DNA of 64,000 bases, taken from Microvelia longipes (taxonomy: Eukaryota > Arthropoda > Insecta > Hemiptera > Veliidae). Location: positions 47,862,524 to 47,926,523 of the forward strand of contig JACMZG010001908.1 of assembly GCA_018340805.1 (NCBI GenBank), written 5' to 3'. Positions 51,904 to 62,250 of the stretch are shown here, in pieces. Positions within the stretch are counted from its first letter, which is position 1. Each line of letters starts with the position of its first letter. The translations under genes and the position numbers were made by a program. The notes under the pieces were generated by a model that was not told where the DNA came from, did no database searches, and worked only from the letters and a program-made list of their open reading frames with translations.

Positions 51904-52648
51904 ATCAATTAAAAACAATGACTTTAATTCTATAAGTTAATAAGCTATAAAATTAAGCTATGGCCATTTCACCCAACACTTTGGGTATCATCAGGCTAAT
52001 AAACACTACATTAACAACTAAAAATCACAGAAAACAAATAAAGCACATATACATAAGACTAGAATTAAATAAATAAATAATCACAGAATTAGCTAAAACT
52101 TAACTTCGTCAACAAATAAAAAAACAGAAAGGTTACAACAAAAAGTTAAGGTTATAACATGTCAAACTAAATATGTCGGACAGAAAATTAACTCAATGAA
52201 CTCAAACTCTTAATGAACAGAAAGAAGTGGTCCATTCTCCTATATTAAGTAAATTTTATAAAAGTATTAAAACAGTCATCAATATGAAAACTTAGTCTGG
52301 TCATCTGTCCGACATATTTAGTTTGACATGTTATAACCTTAACTTTTTGTTGTAACCTTTCTATTTTTTTAATTTGTGACGAAGTAAGTTTAGCTAATTC
52401 TGTGATTATTTATTATTTAATTCTAGTCTTATGTATAAAAAACAAAGTATTGTTTTTTACTAAAGCTTCGTATAAGCTATAGCTATAGCTTCGTCTTATG
52501 TATATGTGCTTTATTTGTTTTCTGTGATTTTAGTTTAATGTAGTGTTTAGTTTTAGCCTGATGATGCCCAAAGTGTTGGGTGAAACGGCCATAGCTTAAT
52601 TTTATAGCTAACTAACTTATACAATTAAAGTCATTGTTTTTAATTGAT
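51904..52648. repeat. 745-bp inverted repeat with hammerhead-like motifs and a filler insertion
   Basis: Left arm 51904-52183 and right arm 52307-52648 are highly similar inverted copies around a 123-bp centre. Each carries the same motif in mirror orientation: CTGATGATRCCCAA, loop, TTGGGTGAAA (minus 51994-51967; plus 52558-52585). The right arm has an extra 67 bp (52437-52503) flanked by GTCTTATGTAT repeats. Confidence 0.85.
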
Positions 52649-52816
52649 AAAAATGTGTGAATTTTATAAACTTAGAAGTGAGACTAAGGATAAATTACTT
52701 GAATAAGATTATAAAAAAAATAACGTTTCCGACTAATTTCTACTAATATGCTACTATTAGAGCAAGATAACATTACTCATGGTGAGGACAGCATTGAGTT
52801 CACCTTATTAGGATAA

Positions 52817-53102
52817 GTGATGATTACTGAACCCCTAAGCAACCTATACTCAAAGGAAAGTGATGATTACTGAAACCCTAAGCAACCTATACTCAAAGGA
52901 AAGTGATGATTACTGAACCCCTAAGCAAGCTATACTCGAAGGAAAGTGATGATTACTGATCCCCTAAGCAAGGTATACTCGAAGGAAAGTGATGATTACT
53001 GATCCCCTATATACTCCTGATGATTACTGATCCCTAAGCAAGCTATATTCGAAGGAAAGTGATAATTACTGATCCAGTAAGCAAAGCTATCCTTAAAAGA
53101 AA
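52817..53102. repeat. 43-bp minisatellite, about 7 copies
   Basis: Units start GTGATGATTACTGAACCCCT at 52817, 52860, 52903, 52946 and 52989, exactly 43 bp apart. An internally deleted unit and two more diverged units follow to about 53102. Confidence 0.95.
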
Positions 53103-54724
53103 CTAACGATAACTGAAAGTAGTGTCCAAAACCAAGTTTTACAACTTGGCGAAAATCCGTCAAGCAAAAGTAATGCTAGTAGACGATAATATAATTAATA
53201 ATAGCTCCCTATATATTACTGCAATGGATGCCTAGTAGAAATAAAAGAAGATCATAAATATTAACTGAGCCTCAAATCTTTTAATTTGTGTTATAAAGTT
53301 TACGTAGAACGATTAAAGAATAGTTATGATGAAGGTAGTTCGGTGTTGGCACACGACACCAAGATATGTGCACTAGCTTGTATAAAAGTTTATAAAATTC
53401 GTGCTAGCGTGTACTTTAAAGTTCAGTAAGAAAGGCTGAGAAGAGTAAACCATTGCACGATATACATTTTCTTCTTCTCTTTTTATAAAATGGGAATAAT
53501 AATTAAAATTGTATTACTTTACTTCCCAACGACCTAAAAGGATGGGTAGTATTGCATCAGCAAAAAAACGTAGCAACACCCACTAATTTAGTTTAATGAA
53601 TAAAGGACACTCAAGAGACATAATTTTATAGATCTTCTATCACAATATTTTGTCCACTATTTTGAATAACTGCCGACTTTTGAGTACCAACAAATTCCAG
53701 TGTAGAAGTGTATCGATGTGCTCATTTCATGTAAACACGCTTTATATCAACGGCTCCTCATTAGCGTTGTATCCTCTAAATTTCGCTCGTAAAAAAGAAG
53801 TTGATAAAAGAATTTCTTGACAGTTTCACTGATACAAAAAATTAGGTTTAAAGTAGGTTTCACCTACTTCCCCTTACAAAAATATGTATATTTAGTAAAA
53901 AAAAAATATCAAAATAAAAGTTTTAATATTCCTGAATTACAGAGTAAAACCACAAAACTAGACCAGAACTTTTTATTTCGAGTAATCGAATTTCGGGGCT
54001 GGATTTCATTTTTAATCTTCGATTGTTATCTAATGTTTTTGTGATCATTCATACACATCTCGAGAACTTTTTGATGGATATCAATCACGCAATCTAAAAC
54101 CATGAGCTCTACCCACGCCATGAGATTAACTTTTATCAAAACTTATAAACTATTTTCTTATGTATATTATTATTCCTACGAATTTAGCCGTAAAATTTAA
54201 CTAAAATAAAAAATTCGGGTACGAGATGCCTCGGAACTTTTCTTCACCATATCTGATTCGCTACGTTTGTCATGACTACTTATGACTCGCTTCGCTCGTC
54301 TTCAGGATGTCATAATTATCAATGACTATAAGCACACAGTGTTTTAGAAATATAATTGCGTCACGTCAAATAATATCACAGAACAAATATCGAGTATTTT
54401 ATCAAGTAATAAATTTTCGTGAAAATTCAAGGGAAATACCTAAACAATTTCTTTTTCAAAAAAGAAAAAAATAATCTAGAAAGTAAGCGACGCACGAAAG
54501 TTGAAAATAACGGGCACCCAAAGACTTTTCTAAACTTAGAAAGTTATATTGGCACTCTTTTTAGGTTCTAGATATAGAGGTAAAACTTTTTAAGTAACGA
54601 TAAAGTTATTGGTCTGCTTATTTCATTTTTTTTAAAGAACCTCACCGATCATATTCTTTTATTTCACCTCAATTCCAAGTGCAATCGATAAATGTATTCG
54701 TTTACTAGAAGTACCGGAAGTTAG

Positions 54725-54728
54725 GTAT

Positions 54729-54761
<33 letters not shown>

Positions 54762-54771
54762 GATATATATA

Positions 54772-54845
<74 letters not shown>
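54725..54845. repeat. (CA)n then (TA)n microsatellite
   Basis: ACACAC run followed by about 100 bp of TA repeats with few interruptions. Confidence 0.95.
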
Positions 54846-54846
<1 letters not shown>

Positions 54847-55019
54847 GATTCGCTTAAAATGTTAATATTTAAAACATCTTCATTTTTAAAAATTTACAAC
54901 ATAATCTTTACTATCACCTATTATAGATAATTTCTAAAAATGAGCTAATGAGGTTGGTGTCAGAGAAGAGGAGAGGTAGTTTTTTTTTAAAACTAGAGCT
55001 CATATAGGGGAGACTCAAT

Positions 55020-55028
55020 ATATGTAAG

Positions 55029-55101
<73 letters not shown>

Positions 55102-55210
55102 AGTCCCTTCTGTCAGACGAAGAACATAGTTCGAAACGTTACTAATTTTATGTAAGTATTTTTTTAGTGTTCTTATCTTAAATTCTTTATATTTAGTGTG
55201 TGTTTGTGTG

Positions 55211-55276
<66 letters not shown>

Positions 55277-55278
55277 CA

Positions 55279-55342
<64 letters not shown>

Positions 55343-55442
55343 CACACTAAATATAAGAATTAAGATAGAAACACTAAAAAATACTTACATAAATTAGTAA
55401 CGTTTCGAACTATGTTTCTTCGTCTGACAGAAAGGGACTCAA

Positions 55443-55496
<54 letters not shown>

Positions 55497-55555
55497 TATT
55501 TTTTTAGTGTTTCTTATCTTAAATTCTTTATATTTAGTGTGTGTGTGTGTGTGTT

Positions 55556-55614
<59 letters not shown>

Positions 55615-55645
55615 ATATATATATTTATATATATATATACATATA
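55020..55645. repeat. (TA)n blocks alternating with inverted unique arms
   Basis: Five TA tracts (about 55028-55097, 55214-55272, 55281-55344, 55447-55494, 55561-55640) are separated by one sequence in alternating orientation. At 55098-55213 it reads forward (GAGTCCCTTCTGTCAGACGA ... TTTAGTGTGTGT), at 55345-55442 reversed, and at 55495-55560 partly forward again. Open frames here only translate TA repeats. Confidence 0.9.
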
Positions 55646-56963
55646 TACAGTAAGTATAGTCGCCACGGTAAAAAAGACCTTATTCACAGTCTTGTAACAT
55701 GATACCATTAACAAAAGATGCACTAACATAATTGCATATTTGTATATTGGTAATATTTATTTAAAGGATTGAAAATAAACTATAATGTGTCAAGTTTCCG
55801 TATTACATGATTGAAGTGATATAATTAAGCGTCAATTTACTTTATGTTATAAGTCTAAAAGTTTTGGTTTCCAAAACCAAAAGTGGTTTTGGTAGCATAA
55901 AGTAATGCCCCCTTATGCTTTAAGTAACCATGGCATCTCAAGAACTAGCGATGTAAATCCGAAGTTGGGTGGAAAAGTTCCGAGGTAGTCCGTACCAGAC
56001 TTTTAATCAAATTTATTAAATAAATTTTCTGTATTTTATTTAAATAAACAAAATAGCAAGAAACGTTTTACAGATAAATAAAAATATACTTAAATCGATA
56101 TGCATATATTAATGCACATTGCGTTATTATGTACATCGATGCCTGTGTCTTCTATGATACATGCCTTACTTGGGTAATACTAAAACTATACGTAAATGCT
56201 GATAAAATGAACGAATTTCTCATAATTTGTGGTATTCATCAATTCTTTCCGCGCCCAAGAAAGATATAAGACGGGATAAGACAGGTAATGCTGGATAGTT
56301 TATGAATTTTGTCAAGATAAGATAATTTTATCTATCCTTAATATTTAATCTACAGTAATCCTATCTCTTTTATCCTTTGAGATAAATGGATAAAAAAATA
56401 TTAAATAAAACACAATATACGCTAAAATACTAAGGGCAAGGAATTACAGTTTTGATTGATAAATATTTAAAAGGATTTAGTGAAAAATTGAAAATATAAA
56501 CAATAAAAACAAATTAACTGACTGTCAATCTAATTGTGACCAATCTTATAATCCAAACATGTAGTTATAAAGATATTTTAGTCGTAATAAGATTGACTTA
56601 ACAAGCTTTAACCCTGCCTGGGGGGGGGGGGCTTAACGTAATCACGATATAAGTACATTACCTAAGAGACCTGTTCCAACAAAGACTAATAGAGCTTTGA
56701 TAGCATCAAGTTCCCTAAGACTTAATCAAACTTTGACGACGTTAAAATAAGTCTCGTAACGAGTTATCCTTTTTTAATAAAAATAAATTTTTATCATATG
56801 ATAACTATTTAATACTTTTAAAACCACTTCGGATTTGCTTTGCTCGTCCTTATTTAGGTGATTTAAAATTTAAGAGATGATTAAAGTCAGCTAGACGATA
56901 TTTCAGTACGATTTTGGACTCGTTTTAATAGATTTATAAGAGCTTTTGGACTGTTATACATTT

Positions 56964-57213
56964 TAATAACAATTAAATTAATGAAGACTTCAGTCCTTTT
57001 TTAAAATTTTGTAAAAATAAATTGACGAAGAGCTTTCACTCAGGGATGCCGAGCTTCTTCAAATATTGAAATTGACAACATTTTCAAACGTTTTCATTTT
57101 TGTCAACTTCAGAAACTGAAGAAGCTCAGGATCCCTGGGCGAAAGCTCTTCGTCAATTTATTTTCAATAAATTTTAAAAAAGACTGAAGTCTTCATTAAT
57201 TTAATTGTTATTA
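56964..57213. repeat. 250-bp foldback element
   Basis: Arms centred near 57090 share AATGAAGACTTCAGTC, AAATTGACGAAGAGCTTTC and GAGCTTCTTC with their complements. The plus-strand right arm reads CTCAGGATCCCTGGGCGAAAGC in two parts (CTCAGGATCC, CTGGGCGAAAGC). This resembles the motif of the other foldbacks but lacks CTGATGA. Confidence 0.8.
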
Positions 57214-57284
57214 TATAAATATGATTAATCTAAAAGTATAACATCCAGTGTTGTCAAGAAATCACATATATTTCAGTAACGGAA

Positions 57285-57475
57285 ATTAGGAACAAGGTAC
57301 CTCGGAATTTTCCTTGCCTTCCCTATACTCAACTTCACCACTTTGAATTTGCTTTGCTCGTCCTTATTGAGGTGATTTAAAATGGACGAGATGATTAAAG
57401 TCACCTTGACTATATTGCAGTACGGTTTCGGAATCGTTTCGATCGTTCTCAGATAGTAAAAACACACGTTTTGTC
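57285..57475 (-). repeat. Tail-module fragment of the composite repeat
   Basis: It contains AGGTACCTCGGAATTTTCC and TTTGCTTTGCTCGTCC, as in the tails of copies 2 and 3. An internal part (about 57340-57440) is directly repeated at 56820-56925 with the shared text TTTGCTTTGCTCGTCCTTAT. Further short tail fragments lie at 54205-54320 and 55970-56005. Confidence 0.5.
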
Positions 57476-57897
57476 ACCGTGATTATAGTTATCCGACAAA
57501 CGTCGGAGACTATCTAAAGCCCCCATCCACAAATAAATGTTTGAGAGTTCTTCCCCGAAAAGAATAAAACAATTAGCAATAAAGAAGATATGTATTCTGA
57601 CCAACCCACACGTACATTTTGAGGGTTCTGGCCCCAAAAATTCATAAATTGAATGACCTCTTAACTCAGTTTGACCTGAAACGGATTTAATACAATATTT
57701 TTGGTCGGACCATCTCCTCGACTTTGACCTTAAAATTTTGGGGTTGCCAACCTCAACATATTTAAATTAATTCTCTCTGAACCACTTTTTATGAACCAAA
57801 ACGGATTTTAAGCTCATAAAAAAATTATTAAAATGGAACAAAAAATAACTAGATTCATTCTAGGGACGATATAAGGTACCTCTCAACCTACCTTGGA

Positions 57898-58066
57898 TCT
57901 TAGGTTGTTCCTAGCTTTTTCCTAGCCTTTTCCTAGAATTTAAGGTGCAAAGTTCGGAAAAGGCTTGAAGAAACCTAGGAGAGATCTCTTCCTAGCCCTA
58001 GGGACGGTTAAAAATATTCTAAAGTGCACACTAAAGCTAGGAAGAAGCTAGGAACAACCTAGGAGA
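57898..58066. repeat. Inverted repeat with clustered CCTAG motifs
   Basis: Left arm 57898-57925 (TTAGGTTGTTCCTAGC, then TTTTTCCTAG) and right arm 58036-58066 (GCTAGGAAGAAGCTAGGAAC then AACCTAGGAG) are complementary. Further CTAGG motifs lie between them. No coding capacity. It may be a small MITE. Confidence 0.6.
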
Positions 58067-58084
58067 TATTTTTTGAATACTTTT

Positions 58085-58640
58085 GATCAGAATACGGGTT
58101 ATAGTAGCCGTATTGATATATAATTTACTTTCTATATAACATAGAGGGATACACTTAAACTCAATTGTATTATTTCCCGATTTTTAACGATTTTTTTTAA
58201 AAACGTTTACGTGTCATTCAATAATTATAAAATTACTGTCAATAATGAGATGGAACTTAAGACATTTGTTGTTCCTCCATATAACTATGACACAAGCAAA
58301 ATTTGAAAACAGCCTTAAGTTTTTTCACGCGTTAGGAATTCTCTAACTTATTTTTGAGTCCGAAATGATTAAAACATATTTTCCTCACTAAAAATATACT
58401 AGTCACTAAAAAAATATTTTCCGGACGGCGCCGGCTAAACCTAAAGATTGATTTTTGGACCAAGTTTCATCTATCTCTGTGGCATAAACCACTGGGAGCT
58501 ACAATATTAATAGACACAAGCAGACAGACAGCAAACTTTTTAAGAACCACTCAGGAGGTCTTTAAAAAGTCTGAAACTGTTAATTGTTGGATTTTTGGGC
58601 AATCACAAAACTTTTCCAGTATACCTACGGTAAAAATAAG
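58085..58640 (-). repeat. Composite dispersed repeat, copy lacking the 5S-like core
   Basis: Module 1 landmarks occur in reverse: ACCACTCAGGAGGTCTTTAA, GGGAGCTACAATATTAATAG, and the terminal TATACCTACGGTAAAAATAAGG split as TATACCTACGG and AAAATAAGG. The spacer shared with copy 2 (AATGAGATGGAACTTAAGAC near 58245) is present. No recognisable 5S segment follows. Confidence 0.5.
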
Positions 58641-59187
58641 GAAATGTCAATTCTTTGGCTAAGAAAAAGATAAAAAACTTTTCTTTTAAATAATAAGCAA
58701 AAAGAATGCGAGTGGGAAGATTTATCAAATAAATTTTCAATAGTAAAATGCAAATAAATGAAAATTATAATACAACATTCTAAATGATACAAAAATAGAA
58801 AACACTTACGGACTGAGTGGACCCGTGTATGTTTAAATAATGTCACTGAGATAACTAGAACGACATTAAAACAAAATATTGTTTTAAACGCTATTTCCGT
58901 CTGTCTGTCTAAAAATTACTTATCTTTTACTATGCTCAATTTAAAAATAAAACGTTTAATAAGAAAAAATCGGTCTTAAGATAATATGAATGAAAATGTG
59001 TTTAAATAACTAGGTGTAAGAATATTTTTGTAAACAGGTCTGAAATAAGATATTCCTGTCCAAATAATTCAAATACTCCCCCTTTTATTCCTTCATCCAA
59101 ACTCCCGGTCATCCGGATAGCATATGAGGTTATAGTTAAAGAGGCGGCTAGATTATTTGGAGGGTGGGGACTCACTGATAATAGATA

Positions 59188-59208
59188 CACACACACACAC
59201 ACACACAC

Positions 59209-59253
<45 letters not shown>

Positions 59254-59258
59254 TATAT

Positions 59259-59289
<31 letters not shown>

Positions 59290-59389
59290 CTAGACTGATA
59301 GACTTGTATTAGGGAAACTGAGCATTCGTATCATGGGGTGGGGAAAGTAAGATCGAGAATGTAGAAATGTATTATATATATATACATAC

Positions 59390-59420
<31 letters not shown>

Positions 59421-59470
59421 ATATATTATATATTATATATAATATAATATTATATAGAATATATTATAGA
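59188..59470. repeat. (CA)n/(TA)n microsatellite pair
   Basis: A CA run grading into TA repeats at 59188-59289, then a second TA-rich block at 59372-59470, separated by about 80 bp of unique sequence. Confidence 0.95.
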
Positions 59471-60119
59471 AATAGAATAACATTTATTAGATCATAATAT
59501 ACAATTCAACTAAAAAAATAAAATACTAAAGATCTAAATCAGCCAAGCTGTGGTCTGTAAGTTTAAGGTTTAAACTTTTCTTGTTTTCACTTTTGATTTG
59601 ATTTATAATAAGAACTACATTAAAAACATTATTCACTAGTTATTATAATAAATTCTTTGTGATTAATTATTTATTTAATTATAATTAATTTTATTTTTTA
59701 TCAAATTTTCTATGTACTTAAATTTATTGTTTTTCATTATAATTTTATTTTGATTTATTTTTTGTTTTATTTTAAATACAATATATAACTTATTTCTTTC
59801 ATTATTTATATTGAAATTTATTTATTTGCAATTTTATGAAAACATATTTTCATATAAATTCCCACTTATACGCACATACATACATTAATACACATATAAT
59901 ATACTATAAATTTATATATTTATTTTATTAATTATTCTTTTGTTCTTTGTGAGTAAGCATTATTTTTAAATATTAACAGAGGATAAAATAATTTTATTGT
60001 ATATACTTAATGGATATATTTTAATTTTAGAGTTTATTCCAAACATAGTTTTCATTCATCAGTCATTAGCAGTTTATTTTCATTTTCCTCTTTAAAATGG
60101 TTTCAATGACGTTTTTCAC

Positions 60120-60773
60120 TTAATTCCTGTTATCTCTTGAGATGATGCTGACCATCGATAATTTATGTTCATTAACATGGAAAACTCCTTTTCCCTCAAT
60201 CCAAAAAAATACTTTGCCCTCAACTATAAGTTCGTCTCTTTTTATTCCAGTTTTAATTCTAGGATTTTTCTTGTTTATTTCTTTTTTAATCTTAATCATC
60301 TTGGCAAGCTTCTTTCTTGATGAAGGTATTAAGTCTCGTTGAAAGCTTATGGTAGTTCCTTTAAGTTTTCTACACTTTTTAAAAATAATATTAATATCTT
60401 CTTTATCACAAAAGGTAACTTTTATTGGTTTTTCGGAAATAGTTTCCCTTTGTATTACTTGAAGGAGTAATATTTTCTTTATTTTAATGTCCTGGTAATT
60501 TCTAGTTTTTCTTTTAAGATTTTTTTTCACCTGATCTTTAGCATTATTTCATTGTACGAGCACCGTAAATGACTATATTTTTGCTTAACTGGTCATTTGA
60601 ATCTTTTCTAGGTTTCCTGTCTGGTTTTCTACCCGCTCCTTTAATAGACAAATCTCATTTTTCAATTCCATGTTTTCTTTTCCAAGTTTAAAAATAATAT
60701 CCTTAAGCATAACGACATCTGTAGATGTTGCTAATTGCTTCTGTTCCAACATCTCACTAAATGCTGCCATTAA
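60120..60773 (-). pseudogene. Broken ORF1-type protein of a non-LTR retrotransposon
   Basis: Three minus-strand pieces line up as one protein. The first (60770-60585) starts MAAFSEMLEQKQLATS and contains a heptad-rich coiled coil (LKDIIFKLGKENMELKNEI). The second, in another frame, reads LSKNIVIYGARTMK, an RRM-like strand common after such coiled coils. The third (60530-60120) is highly basic and reads KPIKVTFCDKEDINIIFKKC, then KLKGTTISFQRDL, then DELIVEGKVF. This order (coiled coil, RRM-like domain, basic C-terminal domain) is that of L1-like ORF1 RNA-binding proteins of arthropod non-LTR elements. Two frameshifts separate the pieces, so it is inactive. No endonuclease or reverse transcriptase follows downstream (59480-60119 is plain A+T-rich DNA). 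Confidence 0.6.
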
Positions 60774-61611
60774 TGTTTCTTTTGTATAATAATAATAATA
60801 TATTATGTAATAATAATATATTATACAGATTATGACTGAAACTTGTTTTACTATGACTGCTAAGTTTTACATTCGCATGATTAATACCAAATACCAACAA
60901 TCACAATGATTCCTTTGAACCAGGGAATATGATAACTAACAAAACAAACTTAATTCATACATATTTAAACTATGACGAGTTTTTTTTACTGTGAATCAAT
61001 AAAAATAATGTTTTAATTTTAGAAAGTTAACACTTGGGGGAGAGGTTTTGTTATTCTAAGCTTGACTCATACGAAAGAAGAGAATTCTTAGAGAATTGGT
61101 TCGATATTCTGCAATGATATACGCATTGCTCCATTCAGTTCAAACAAAATTTTGGCACAAGGCTTCCTTGCTTTAATTTATTTTAATTTATAGTCAACTT
61201 AAATTAACTTTTCCTCGTTAATACAAAAGGTATTAGGAAAAGTATTGTGTCCATACTAAGATTTCTAACCTGGGATGTTAAATAAATTATCAGTTTCAGG
61301 AGTTTTTAAGACCTCCTGAGTAGTTTTATCTAAGTTGACTTCCAGTATGAGAGTGTAGCTCTGAGCAAAGAGAGTAAAAACGTGGTACATATATTCATTT
61401 TTTATGACTAGTTAAAGTATCCGGAAAATATATTTTATGACGTCATCAACTAGCATTAATGACTCAGCAAAATTTTAAAATTCATGTAACACGGTAAAAC
61501 GTTTTGTTCAATTTGAAATTCAGCAAGTAACATGCGTGCTATACAAGACCAGTGGCATTGAAACAAAGTCTTAGTATCAGCATTAGTTCCATTTTGTCGA
61601 ATTTTTCATTT

Positions 61612-62250
61612 TTTTATTTTCCTCATTTATACCATAGAAAAAGTATGGTGTTTTCAAAAAATCTGAAATTGGGATTTTACCGGAATTATCCGTTTTAGGT
61701 TTTATTAGGACCTCCTAAGAGGTTTTCGCAATGTTGTCCTGTCTGTATGTGTCTGTTATCATCGTTGATCCCGGTGTATTTATGCTACAGAGTTGAAACT
61801 TCGTACAAAATTTAATCTTTAGGTCTAGTTGAGCTATCCGAAAAATATTTTGTTTAGTCTTTAATCAGCAATAATAATTACTCAGAAAAAAAATCGAAAA
61901 TTCAAAAACCGGAAAACTTTGTCGTGCAATTTGAGATTTGTCACGTATGCAGACGTATAAAAAACTCACACATTTGCTAAGTTTAATCTTATTGTCAGCA
62001 AAAGTTTAATTTTTATTAAATGACGTATACGTTTTTTGAAATTGTAAAAAATCGAAAAATACTCCGATTGAGTTGAAATTTGGTACAAGTATCGCCCTTC
62101 ATATAATAAATAAGTGTTCTAAGTTTTAATACGGTAATTATATCCACTGTATTCAGTGGATATATCATCAAAAAGTAAAGGGCGAGGTCAGTCGATCAAT
62201 CATCGGGCGAGGTCAGTACTTGGATGGGTGACAGCCGGGAACCATAAGAA
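61612..62250 (+). repeat. Composite dispersed repeat with best-preserved 5S-like core, copy 4
   Basis: Module 1 (61612-62050) matches 25846-26290. At 62196-62240 is a core, CATCGGGCGAGGTCAGTACT followed by TGGATGGGTGACAGCCGGGA. It matches the 5S rRNA box C region (GGTCAGTACTTGGATGGGTGACCGCC) almost exactly. A diverged extra copy of module 1 lies directly before it (61250-61605). No complete 5S gene is present: the 5' third is not recognisable. Confidence 0.65.

Noticed and set aside
55015..55397. Open frames encoding Ile-Tyr repeats
   Set aside because: They are translation of (TA)n microsatellite only.
62196..62240. Functional 5S rRNA gene
   Set aside because: Only the box C region and part of the middle are present; the 5' third and the T-run terminator context are missing.
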